DNA of 64,000 bases, from contig CAUEEP010000928.1 of assembly GCA_958450365.1 (NCBI GenBank), positions 1,328,501-1,392,500 on the forward strand, given 5' to 3'. Source of the DNA: Mesorhabditis belari (Eukaryota > Nematoda > Chromadorea > Rhabditida > Rhabditidae). The notes beneath the pieces are model-generated. The model was not told the DNA's origin. It saw nothing but the letters and a program-made list of their open reading frames with translations, and made no database searches. The translations under genes and the position numbers were made by a program. The first letter of the stretch is position 1; each line of letters begins with the position of its first letter. Shown piece after piece: positions 32,902-43,378 of this stretch.

Positions 32902-33830
32902 TGTGAAAAAGTAATCCACGTTTTTAACGTTTAAATAATAGGTTGATGCATAAATCTTTTCGTTTTTTTCGTACTTCTGTTAAAAAGTAACAAATTCACG
33001 AATTAATCTATAGTTTGCTCTATAAAAAAAGTGTTTTTTTTGTTCAATTTGCATCTTTTTAAATGAATTTCGGTTCACTTTCAAGCAAATTCGAGAGTGA
33101 AAAACGCCTTTTTCGTAAAAATCTCTAAAAAACTCTACGGAAAAATTGGCTGAATGAATTTCTCTGAAATTTTGGCGAAATATCAAACGTTTTGTTTTCT
33201 CTATCTTTTATCTATTGACACGAAGATAGGCTTTCTTTAGCTAAGGTGTCTAAACCTAAGGCTAAGGTGTCATCGAGTTAGCCCTTTTTGACTACCCGAC
33301 TTCATACTCTCAAGAAAATCCAGGCATTAAATATTTTTAAACCCGTTTTAATGTTATTTTGCAGAAAAATAATTGCTTTTTCTAATGAAATCAACCGTAG
33401 TTTAATTGGTGCATTTGTTGGCTTGAAACGGCAGACGAAAAGAAACAAAAACACTTATGCATCAACCTAATATAAAAGACCATAAGTTTCGTTAAAATCA
33501 TTTTTATGCAACGAAGCAATCACCATTTGAAAGAACAAACTTTTGCCAACGTTCTACAAGTAAAGACATTCGACGATAATAAAAATCTTGGTCGTTAGAG
33601 ACGAAGAAAAGATCAACCTCGGTTTTGATATCTTCGGAATTGAACCGTTTATTGGCCAAAAAGTTAGACAGAGACAAAAATAAATGATAATCAGATGGAG
33701 AAAGGTCTGGACTATAAGGTGGATGTGGTAAAACCTTTCCATCCAACACTCTGGATTTTTTGTCGAGTCTGTAAAGAGACATGTGGTCGCGCGTTATCGT
33801 TCATGCGGTATCCATTTGTTCAACTTTTTG
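32902..33830 (-). mobile_element. mariner remnant with nested family E element
   Basis: Minus-strand coding at about 33830-33504 reads NDNARPHVSLQTRQKIQSVG, then after a frame break VLPHPPYSPDLSPSDYHLFL and SLLVERWQKF, i.e. the second and third catalytic Asp regions and the carboxy end of a mariner transposase. The element's end is probably TTAGGTTTGTGAAAAAGTAA at 32902, on the far side of the inserted family E copy. Confidence 0.8.
32938..33471. mobile_element. Family E non-autonomous mariner-like element
   Basis: Ends TAGGTTGATGCATAAATCTT and AACACTTATGCATCAACCTA are inverted, flanked by TA. About 530 bp with no transposase. The interior is shared with 41617 and 10720. Confidence 0.85.
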
Positions 33831-34087
33831 ATAAAATTCATGGCATGGTAACAATAAAATATTTTCACTTTCCTTTTCAAAAGCCATTTTCCTGTCAAGA
33901 TTTCATTAATTTTTCTAAAATTATGTAAACTTTTCAAATTTAAACTTTCGACTTTCGACTTTCCCCTTTGAAACTTTCCAATAGAGGGTTGAAATGAAAA
34001 TGAGCCTGATTTATGAATTTTCAAATTTTTGATTTCAAGATTATGTAAAGGATTTAAACATGATTTAAACAAATATTCAAACAAGTT

Positions 34088-34447
34088 AAAAAAAACAAAC
34101 AAACAAATGAACCAACAAACGAACAAACGAACAAACGAACCAACAAACAAATGAATAAACAAACGAACGAATGAACAAACAAATGAATAAACAAACAAAC
34201 AAACGAACAAACAAACAAATGAATAAACAAACGAACGAATAAACAAACAAACAAACAAACAAACAAACAAACAAACGAATAAACAAACAAATGAATAAAC
34301 AAACAAACAAACGAACAAACAAACAAATGAATAAACAAACGAACGAATGAACAAACAAACAAACGAACAAGTAAACGAACAAACAAACAAACAAACAAAT
34401 GAATAAACAAACAAACGAACAAACAAACAAGCGAACAAACAAACAAG
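34088..34447. repeat. (CAAA/CGAA) tetranucleotide array
   Basis: About 360 bp of ACAAACAAACGAACAAACAAATGAATAAAC-like sequence. The Cys/Phe-rich frames on the minus strand (VCLFVCLF...) are artefacts. Confidence 0.95.
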
Positions 34448-35441
34448 TAAAGTGTAAAAATGTGCTCCAATTCAGATAAAGCAAAGGTTCAGAGCAAAAG
34501 TATTATAGATTCAATGTGAAAATCAAACAATCTTGTGCATCTTGGTGTTTTAAATGGATTTAACCCGATAATACTAAAATATTTTTGCAAAACAGTGATT
34601 CTCTTGAGATTCTACTCCTTTCCCTTTCAATTTCCCTCTAAAATGAACTCTTCTTTAAACACTTTCTTCAAACATTTTCCCTCTTTCACATCGTTTTCTC
34701 TTTTTTTAAAAACAATAGATTTTTCTTAAAGTATTAGAGATACTTTTTGTTTTATTTTTCTTTGGCAAAGATTTTTCGATATTGACTTAAAAGGGCATTG
34801 AACTGGTGAACACTTCTTTCTTCTGATCATTGTTTTCCCGCAGCTCTTGTACAAATGTTTATTCAAATGTAAATTTGCCCCTAAAGCTTCAACTTTCAAA
34901 ATGGAGTCGCTTTTGATGAGATTTCAACCTAGACTAAGGGAAGTTAGCACTTTTTAAAAGACACTAAAATTGGGCTGATCGAATCTCGCGATTTGACTAT
35001 GGTAATTCTAAAATAGTTGCCTTCTAGAAAGTGCAATAATCAAAAGGAATAAAGCCTGTTCTCTCCACCTCATTATCATTTCAACCTTTCAATCCGATCC
35101 CTCCATTTTCGCACCCCATTTCTGCCAGATCTCCTCCATTTCCCCTATTTTCCCCCCTTCACTAATAGCTCTTTTCTTCCTCCATTTCCCCTCACAAATC
35201 CGGCCTTTCCCCCCCCTTTTTTTTCTTTACCTGTACCTGTCCTTGTTGCATTTCCCCATGCTTCATGTTTTGCCACACTTTCGATCAGAATTCTCACGTT
35301 TCCTCTTTCATTTTTCTCGATCTTCATTCAATCACTCTTTCAATCATTCTTCATTCTTTCAATCATTCTTCATTCTTTCACCAATCATTACTCATTTATT
35401 TTGCGCTTATACAAAAGCTTTCGAAACTTGAAATCACCAAA

Positions 35442-35450
35442 ATATTTCAG
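35442..35450 (+). promoter_or_regulatory. Candidate spliced-leader acceptor
   Basis: ATATTTCAG|TGAACATTGATGCGGT places a consensus nematode acceptor 17 bases before the start codon at 35467. Confidence 0.5.
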
Positions 35451-35466
35451 TGAACATTGATGCGGT

Positions 35467-38400
35467 ATGCGCGGTAGCCTTGTCATTTTTCTAATGATAT
35501 TCGGACTAAAAAGAGGAATCGACGCTAAAGAAACGGGTATAAAGTGAAGCATTTAATTAAGTTTATAATCGAATCAAGAGAATTTTATCAAATAACTCTC
35601 TATAGCTCTATAACTCTATAGCTCTATAACTCTATAACTCTATAGCTCTATAGCTCTATAGCTCTATAACTCTATAGCTCTATAGCTCTATAGCTCTATA
35701 GCTCTATAGCTCTATAGCTAATCATTCTAATTAGAAGATTTAATCTATTCCTCTCTTTGAAATTCGTATGTACTGGGAAAGGACAAGGAATGGAATTCTA
35801 AAGAGGTTAAAATAAGCTTTTTTTAGTTTTTATTCTATTTTGACCTCATTAGAAAGTAATTAAAGTTCTCTATAGTCTTTACAATGTTTTAGATTGTGCA
35901 AATCGAGTTGATATCCTTTCCTCAATCGATCTTCCCATCGAACTTTCATCGATATTTTCCGATCGAATTCTTGTGAAATCGAATCTCGATTGTGCTCTCA
36001 TTTGTTATATGAAGAAATGTGATGTAAGAATGTTATGAATTTATTTATTTTTTTTCAAAATAAACTTCAGGTTGCTTATTATGATTCGAATTCGACAATG
36101 TGTCAATTCACAGAAAATACCGCCATCAGTTCACAGGTTAAATCGTTTTTCTTAATGGTTTTTCTTTTTCATTTCTTGATTTCAATAATTTCAACTTTTT
36201 TAGAACCTTTCCTGTCCTTTATTGGAAGCTTTTAATCAAATGATTTTAAATGAAGAAAATGTTGATGATGTTATCAGATTTTGTGTACGATGTAAAGGTG
36301 GGAAAAACTTGTAGGAAACGAATTTTCATTTCAGTTTCACTTTAGCTTTGCCAGCAACAGCGAATAGTGAAGGAATGAGTGATTTGCGAAAGGTATTGAA
36401 AAAAATGAGCTTTAATGTCAAACATAATCTCTAGTCTTAATAATGCATTGTTTTTTACAAAAGTGAAAAATGTTTTTGTCAATCAAATACGAGACTTGTT
36501 TATCTTTAAAAATCAGATGATTTATTGGGTTGGTGAATTGAAAACTGCCGGACTTTGAACCAAAATTTATTGAACATAAAACCATAAATTGATTCCAAAT
36601 AATTTCCATTATTATTGACGACTTCTGCGAATTTTATAGGCAATTTGCGGATTCCTCTTTCGTGGTAGGATTTTGGTTTTGAATCGAAAAACTTTCAAAG
36701 CGAACTTTTGACTGCTTCTTCCGAATCGAAGTGTTCTCCCGCAAGCTCATTACTCCTTGCTCCGGAATAAATAGTAATCAAAAGGGGCGAGGTCCGGACT
36801 GTATGGGGATTTGAGTGTTGAGCTTCTGCAAAAGCTTGGAAACCGTAAGATAGTCACCAACTCGGCTCGCTTGGGTGCACTATCATTGGGTTGGTCAATT
36901 GAAAATTGTGGGACTTTGAACTAAAATTTATTCAACATAGAACCATGAATTCATACCAAATAATTTCCATTATTATTGACGACTTCTGCCCATTTTACAG
37001 GTAATTTGCGGATTCCTCTTTCGTGGTAGGATTTTGGTTTTTGTGTGAGACAAGTGTGAGACTCAAAAATCGAGGACTGGAGATGTCCGATGTCTCAGTT
37101 TGAGCACTTTCTTCAAAAAGAAACCCATTTTGGTGTCAAAGGAAAAGTTGTAGAGAATCAAAAATGAGGCTTATAGCCAAATTTCCAAAAAGATACACAT
37201 AGTAGTTTCGCTTAAAATGCAAGTTTTGGTGAAAATTCGTAAATTTGGCACTTCTTCAAAACCAGTTTTTGAATCGTTCTGAAAATTTGGATATAAGCTT
37301 TATTTTTGATTCTCTACAACTTTTCCATTGACACCAAAATGGGTTTCTTTTGAGGAAAGTGCTCAAACTGTCACATATGACAATAGCCCGTAGTTTTCAA
37401 TTCACCAACCCAATAGTTTATACAGAAAAAACATTTTCAGTTGTTCTCGTCAATTTACAATCACAAAATCTCTTCAATTCATGTTCGTTTTGATCCGAAT
37501 CCATTAACACGTTGACGACAATGGCATTTTTGCACAAACAATCGCATGGGACAACGTTGTTTTTTTTCGACAAAAAATGTCACCTGAAATTGTCACCTAA
37601 AAAATTAAAATTTTAATAATCAACGGTTAAATCGACATTTTCCGGGACCAAGTCGAATATAGATACTACCCTACTTGCTTATTTAATATTCATCATCAGC
37701 AAACATAAATATGCGCAAAAAAATCAATTTTGGTACTGTCACCTGACATCAGGTGACAATGTCCCAGGCGAACGAATATGTGTCAGACAGCATCAGGTGA
37801 CAATGTCGTCAACGTGTTAAGGGAAAAGCGCAAAAAAATGGATTGCACGTAGAGTTAAACGATGGAAATTTTTTTCAATTCACCAAACCAATACATTTTG
37901 TGATCGAATTTGCATCAAAAATCAGATGATTTACATTTGCAGATGAAATTGCGAGAAGAAGATAAATAAGTAAATCGTAACGAAATTTGTTTACCATTTT
38001 CCGTGCAAAAAAAAATTAGCAAAACAGAATGCAATCAACTCGTTTTTACTCGTTCTCATACTTTCACTGCTGACAAAAACCTGTCTTAAATGGAAAATGC
38101 CAACAAGAGAGGGAAATTACCGTATTTGTTCGAATAGAAGACCGGGTAAAGAGTATGATCGCGTACTCCTGCGTAGCAGCCCTTTTTAAAATTTCTTTTC
38201 TGCATAAAAGCTTTCAATGAAATGCTATAGAGCTGGAAAATGACTCAAAAATACGACATAAGCTAACAGATTTTTCAGCCATTTTCCAGCCCTATAGCAC
38301 TTCATTGAAAGCTTTTATGCAGAAAAGAAATTTTAAAAAGGGCTGCTACGCAGGAGTACGCGATCATACTCTTTACCCGGTCTTCTATTCGAACAAATAC

Positions 38401-41400
38401 GGTAAGTGCTAAAATTTTCTTGGTCTCAATTTGGAAAAAGATAAACAAAGACTCGGAATTGTTTCAACTGTTTCAACGCTTTGAACTCTTTCAATTTCTA
38501 GCCACTCCACCGTCCACTTGTCGTGTCGACCCTGTTCTCCCCTCCCAGCCACATTCACTCTCCTCCCCGTTCTCCTCCACGTATCCTCATCACTCCACCC
38601 ACTTTATTCCCATCTCCTTCATTTCCCTCCTCCTCTTCCTCATCTTCTTCCTCTTCCTCTTCCTCTTCTTCTTCTTCAATCAACGATCAAATCATCAATC
38701 ATCTCGTTTCCGGACCGAACACTCAAGTTTTTCATCAATCAATTCAGAAATTCGATCAAAAACCCCAAGAACCTCCAGTTGCAAAAATTCCCTTTAAAAA
38801 ATGGCAGAACACCTCAATTTTCCTTCCGGTTTTGCCCACTTTGCCTCAAATGTCGAATGAAATTTTTGAGAAACCAAAAATATTGTTTCAAAATGAAGTT
38901 CTAAAGCGAAAACTCGGATTTCAAGTGTCTGTTCCACTCTCGAAAATTAAAAACTCTTTCTCGTCGACATCAAAGATTGTGAAAATGAATGATTTGAGAT
39001 CTTTTGAATCGTTTGCTGAAGAGAAAGAAAACGATTCTTTTGAAAATCCTATTGAAAAAGGGATTTTCGAAGAAGTGGCTGTACCATGGAATGGGATTTC
39101 GAGAAAAACGAGTGAACAACGGATGATTGTCGACTCAGCAGAGAGTTCATTCAAAATTCAAACAAATCAAGTGAAAATACCGGTGAGTTTTGCAAAAAAA
39201 CATCTTGATTTTGAGTTATTCACTGAGAATTACAAAAGATTTAACTAGTTCTAACCAAGCGAATTCATTGAAATTGAAAATGAAACTCTCTTTCAGCGGT
39301 TTCAAAAGCATCATTGGAGTTCGATTCCTCAATCAGAAACAATAATATTTATGGTTTGTGATAAATGATATCAAAAAAAGATCCATTAATCTTTAGCCAA
39401 AGTCAAATCGATCATTTCAATCACTTCAAACATTTGGAGAAAGTCATGAAAAGATGAATTTGCGAAATGAAAGAAGAGATCAAAATGATGCACAAGTTGT
39501 TTTAGATTAAATCTAATTTTAAGCTTAGCATAATGTTTCAGATTTTAATGCATTTTTGTTCTTTATTAGTTTATTAGTTTATTAGTTTATTAGTTTACTA
39601 GTTTGTTAGTTTATTAGTTTATTAGTTTATTATTTTACTAGTTTATTATTGTTTACTAGTTTATTATGGTTTACTAGTTTGTTAGTTTATTACTTTATTA
39701 GTTTACTAGTTTGTTAGTTTATTGATTTATTAGTTTGTCCTGCTCTTCCTTTGTTAGTCTTTCAAAAGAATCTTTCAGATAGAAAGCTCCGAATCGACTC
39801 AACTGAGACTCATCAGAGGACAGGGTGACACAAAGAAAGATCGTTTTCTGACACGACAACATCCGAATCTCCGTGTCCGAATCTCTCGACCGATTCGACC
39901 ATCAAAAATATGGGAAATGAGAAGAAAAAAGATGAAGAGAATCTATAAAGATGATGAATTGGGAAATGGAGAAATCGACTCATTCCGACCACCACCATTA
40001 CCACCATTACCCAATGAAATTGCAATGAGGATTTCCGGTGGAAATTTCAGGAGACGACTTAAAAGGTAATGTTTTTATAAAGAAAAATGGATTTATTATT
40101 ATTTTTTTTTTTTGCTTAAGCAATGTTTGATTAGTTGTTTAAAAATGAACGCTTTTACGCTAAAGCTTGGGGTAGCTTGGGGGTAGGCTATAATTTAGAT
40201 TTAGTAATTTAGAAAATTTAGAATTATAGAAAATTTAGACCAGATTACAAGTAGCTAGGGCAAACTTTGGGGTAATTTGTAGGCTAATTTTCGCATTTTT
40301 TTTTATTTTATTTTATTTTGCGCAACAGGGTCATTGTTGCACTTATTGTGATCTAAAAAATCAAAATCGGAAAGATTGGTGCACTTAGAAAAAAGTAGAA
40401 GAGTCGATCCAATTAAATGGTCCATAACTCCAGGTCTAGAAATGCAATCAACTCCTAGTTTCTTTTATTAGAATCTACATTAAATTTGACTCAAGAAATC
40501 TAGAAACTGTTTTGTAGACTTACTGATAAAAACATATGGAAAATTAGGGTCAAAGTCAAGATAGGTAAAAGCGATTTGCACAAATGACCCTGTTGCGCAA
40601 AAAAAAAAATTGCGGAAATTAGCCTACAAATTGGGCCCAGAAAGGGAAGGGTCTGTGGTCGACCCCGTCCGATCTGCCAAGTTGAGCAACGTCGGCGCGG
40701 GTTAGTCGTGGGTTCGACTCCCATGGGTTCCCCTCCGAGCGCCCCAGCCCGGCCATCGGAGTATCATCGGCTACGACAACTACACTTCTGCCTCAGTAAA
40801 TGTGGAAGCGGGTTGTGATCTGCGCTAAGTGCGAAGACAGATCAAATTATTTTATTATTATTATTAGCCTACAAATTACCCTAAAGCTTGGGGGTGAGAC
40901 AAATGCGACCTTTTTTGCGCACCTTTTTTTTGCTGGAAAAGGCCTTAGGAAAGGTCGTAGAGCTTCAAAAATATTTCCATATAAGGGAATCGTATGCGTA
41001 GATTCCGAATTTCGACAAATCAGACCTAGCTGACACGTCAAATTTGGGCTAAAAGGCAAAAACTACGCAACTTAACGCTTTTCCGCAGTTTTTGCCTTTT
41101 AGCCCAAATTTGACGTGTCAGCGAGGTGTGATTTGTCGAAATTCGGAATCTACGCATACGATTCCCTTATATGGAAATATTTTCGAAGCTCTACGGCCTT
41201 GCCTTTTCCAGCAAAAAAAAGGTGCGCAAATGTCCAGGTGCGCAAAAAAAAGGTCGCATTTGTCCCACCCCCCAAAGCTTGCCCTAGCTACTTGTAATCT
41301 GGTCTAAATTTGTATACCTCTAAATTCTTAGCTTTATAAAGCAAAGATATAAAGATTGCAATGAAGATGAAGATTTTCGGTGAAATTTCCACGAGACGAC

Positions 41401-43034
41401 TTAAAAGTTAAAGAAAAATGGATTTCTTTTTGAATTTTGATTTTTTAAAATGTTTTTTTTACGCTAAATCTCACCCTAGCAATCGTCTAAATCTTGTCTA
41501 AATCTTTATAAATGCTCTTTATAAATGTTTTTCTTTTCATTTCAAAGTTTTTGAGTTGCTGGCTACAGTAATTGATAAAACCAAGATACTAACTATTAGG
41601 TTGATGCAAAAGTCTTTTTCATTTTTTTCGTACTTCTTTTGAAAAATAACAAAGTCATCAATTAACCTATGGTTTGCTCTAAATGAAAAGTGTTTTATTG
41701 TTGAATTTCCCATCTTTTTAACTCAATTTGGGTTCACTTTCAAGCAAATTCGAGAGTGAAAACGGGTTTTTCATAAAAATCTATAAAAACCATCTATAAA
41801 AACCATCTATAAAAACTATAAAAATCATAAAAATCTATAAAAACCTCTAGAAAGAAATTGGCTGAATCAATTTCTCTGAAAATCTGAAAAAATATCGAAC
41901 TTTTTGTGCTCTATCTTTTATTTATTAACATCAAGATTGGTTTCCTTAGCTAAAGCGTCTAAAATGCATCATCGAGCCGTCGCCTTTTTTGACTACCCGA
42001 CTTCAGGCTCTCAAAAAAATCTAGACATAAGACATTTTAAACTCGTTTTAATGTCATTTCGCAGAAAAATAATTGGCCTTTCGAATGCAATAAACCGTTG
42101 TTCAATTGGTGCATTTGTTACTTTTTAACGGAAGTACGAAAAAAATGAAAAAGACTTTTGCATCAACCTAATATTATGTTTACTATAAAATTGATAATAA
42201 AAGTGAATGGTGAATGGCTAAAGCTGGTAGCCGTAGCCAGTTCACCCTTTTTGCTCCTTCCTCATTTGAAACGTCAACTTTGAAAATATAGATAATAGGC
42301 TTGAGTTATTAGAAAACGATTAGATCAACGATCAACGATCAATATTTTATTTAATATATCTAACTATAAGCATATCTGGCTTTATTTCTCATCTCAATCA
42401 ATAAATACAGAAAATTTCACAATTCAAACTTCACAGAAAGTCGGTGAAGTTGAGGAAAAAGTTAGCTGAATTAGCTGGGCGAAAAATTCAATTTTTGATG
42501 CATTTCGTTGCTGATTTTTTTGCGCTTATGTTTTTGCCAATTTTGACCTTTGGATTCCAAATGAGTTTCCAAGAAAAAGAGCTTCGAGTTTTCATTCGCT
42601 ATTGCTGGAAATGGACACTTTCAATTTGAATTCATTCGAGTCATTTGAAGAAGTTGAAGAAGCTTGCCAAGAGTTCTTTAATTCGAAACCGAACGAGTGC
42701 TACTTGGAGCAGGCCCGAAAGTTTGCAGATCGATGAGAGAAAGTCGTAGATAATCATGAGCTTTCCTTTAAGGAAAAATTCTTCTTATTCTTCTTATTTT
42801 TGTTCTTATAGTGCGCATAAAAATTGAATTTTTCGCAGCTAATTCAGAATTTTTTTCCTCAACCTAGTATTTTCTCAATTAATCCAAAGAAAACCTATGC
42901 ATAATTCTATTTTTAGGCCATGTTACCGTAATCGAGAGCCCCGTTGTGGGTTGAAATTGCGAAAAACAATCGAGAGAAATGTGGCCAATGAAAGGAGTAA
43001 AGGAGCGGGAATTGCAAGGAAAAAACGAAGCTAA
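35467..43034 (+). CDS. Secreted PAN-like, Ser/Pro-rich protein, 549 aa
   Basis: Ten exons join in phase: 35467-35536, 35893-36023, 36071-36136, 36204-36297, 36346-36392, 38502-39182, 39297-39353, 39397-39495, 39779-40065 and 42917-43034. The N-terminus MRGSLVIFLMIFGLKRGIDA is a likely signal peptide. Residues 25-119 have Cys at 25, 57, 61, 66, 78, 93, 116 and 119. LDCALICYMKKCDVAYYDSN has the C-x3-C-x4-C spacing and central hydrophobics of a PAN/apple-type module, common in nematode secreted proteins. Exon 6 adds a Pro-rich stretch and a 17-Ser run. The last exons are basic (RRKKMKRIYKDDELG; tail RNREPRCGLKLRKTIER). The exon 8 donor is weak (CAA|GTTGTT); reading through would instead end the protein at 39510. 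Function unknown; an extracellular or cuticle-matrix role is a guess from the module only. Confidence 0.75.
35600..35722. repeat. (CTCTATAG/CTCTATAA)n array
   Basis: About 15 copies of CTCTATAG or CTCTATAA in the first intron of the PAN-like gene. Confidence 0.92.
36523..37896. mobile_element. Nested mariner-like elements with TTGGGTTGGTGAATTG ends
   Basis: The outer ends are ATTGGGTTGGTGAATTGAAA (36523) and TTTCAATTCACCAAACCAAT (37896). The minus strand between 36806 and 36530 encodes a mariner tail (PYSPDLAPFDYYLFRSKE; YHERGIRKLPIKFAEVVNNN). A second element with the same ends occupies about 36892-37424 and repeats the transposase tail, fused to an unrelated palindrome (37040-37400). A family A fragment (36805-36890) separates them. 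All lie in the PAN-like gene's intron 5. Confidence 0.75.
37500..37822. mobile_element. Foldback element, TTAACACGTTGACGACA ends
   Basis: CCATTAACACGTTGACGACA at the left is complemented by TGTCGTCAACGTGTTAAGG at the right. CATCAGGTGACAATGTC recurs inside. It is inserted in the preceding mariner-like cluster. Confidence 0.75.
38119..38402. mobile_element. Family C foldback/MITE
   Basis: Near-identical to the copy at 7990, with intact TACCGTATTTGTTCGAATAG ends. It ends about 100 bases before the large Ser-rich exon of the PAN-like gene. Confidence 0.9.
39566..39742. repeat. (AGTTTATT)n array
   Basis: About 20 copies of AGTTTATT with AGTTTACT and AGTTTGTT variants, in the intron between exons 8 and 9 of the PAN-like gene. 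Confidence 0.92.
40279..40635. mobile_element. GCGCAACAGGGTCATT foldback
   Basis: TGTAGGCTAATTTTCGCA ... TTTGCGCAACAGGGTCATTG at the left; ATGACCCTGTTGCGCAAAAA ... AATTAGCCTACAAATT at the right. Related to the element at 47352. Confidence 0.8.
40636..40865 (+). mobile_element. 5S rRNA-headed SINE-like element
   Basis: The head contains CCCGTCCGATCTGCCAAGTT + GAGCAACGTCGGCGCGGGTTAGT, recognisably the internal-promoter half of eukaryotic 5S rRNA. It is followed by a T-arm-like TGGGTTCGACTCCCA, then an unrelated body (CATCGGCTACGACAACTACA; GTGGAAGCGGGTTGTGATCT) and an (ATT)n 3-prime tail. This architecture (Pol III head, body, microsatellite tail) is that of a SINE. The first half of 5S is missing, so it is not a 5S gene. 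Confidence 0.65.
40886..41275. mobile_element. Family D foldback/MITE
   Basis: Arms of about 190 bases identical in layout to 30688 (GTGAGACAAATGCGACCTTT; GGAATCGTATGCGTAGATTC). Confidence 0.88.
41355..41440 (+). repeat. Partial duplicate of PAN-gene exon 9 end
   Basis: ATTGCAATGAAGATGAAGAT ... GAGACGACTTAAAAGTTAAAGAAAAATGGATTT repeats the end of exon 9 and its donor region (ATTGCAATGAGG ... GAGACGACTTAAAAGGTAATG, about 40017-40092) beyond the nested elements. Its donor GT has become AGTTAA, so it is not spliceable as an exon end. Confidence 0.7.
41617..42172. mobile_element. Family E non-autonomous mariner-like element
   Basis: Ends TAGGTTGATGCAAAAGTCTT and AAGACTTTTGCATCAACCTA. The interior is shared with 32938, with a small AACCATCTATAAA expansion at 41785-41815. 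TA-flanked, non-coding. Confidence 0.88.
42440..42872 (+). pseudogene. mariner remnant with intact ends
   Basis: Inverted ends GTTGAGGAAAAAGTTAGCTG and TTTTTTTCCTCAACCTAG. A transposase tail reads SFEEVEEACQEFFNSKPNEC, LEQARKFADR, stop, EKVVDNHEL. The Trp expected before EKVV has become a stop codon. Confidence 0.7.
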
Positions 43035-43152
43035 TTTATGAAAATGTTTGAAGGATTGAAGGATTAAAGGATTGAATCAACAAATCAACAACAAAAAATC
43101 AAAAAATTACGGTGTAAAAGTGTAAGTTTCAGAAGATACATAGCTTCCATAA

Positions 43153-43378
43153 TACCGTACTTTCTCTAATAGTAGTGCACCCAAGCGAGCCGAGTTGATG
43201 ACTATTTTGGGTACAGTTTCCAAGTTTTCCCAGAAGCTCAACACTCAAATCCCCCACAAGATCTCATCGTCAACTACATTTTCCAACCCCACATCGATAG
43301 GTTCTGATAAGCGGTTCTCGAGATTTCGAGGAATTTAGGCGACGCTCATGGTGCACTACTATTAGAGAAAATACGGTA
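43153..43378. mobile_element. Family A foldback/MITE, complete
   Basis: TACCGTACTTTCTCTAATAG ... CTATTAGAGAAAATACGGTA, immediately downstream of the PAN-like gene. From 43379 to 45088 I see no gene, only A+T-rich DNA with C/T runs at 44500-44640. Confidence 0.88.

Larger units (their letters stand above)
40229..41311. mobile_element. Outer foldback holding two foldbacks and a SINE
   Basis: Ends AAATTTAGACCAGATTACAA + GTAGCTAGGGCAAAC and their complement (GCCCTAGCTACTTGTAATCT). Inside, in order: a GCGCAACAGGGTCATT foldback (40279-40635), a 5S-headed SINE (40636-40865) and a family D element (40886-41275). It lies in the last intron of the PAN-like gene. Confidence 0.8.

Noticed and set aside
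33794..34484. Cys/Phe/Val-rich frame of 214 codons resembling a multi-pass membrane protein
   Set aside because: It is the translation of the CAAA/CGAA tetranucleotide array; all three frames of that strand are open in the same way.
38119..38402. Inverted repeats considered as CRISPR or terminator structures
   Set aside because: The repeats are single long palindromes with TA-flanked transposon ends in a eukaryotic genome; there is no repeat-spacer array.
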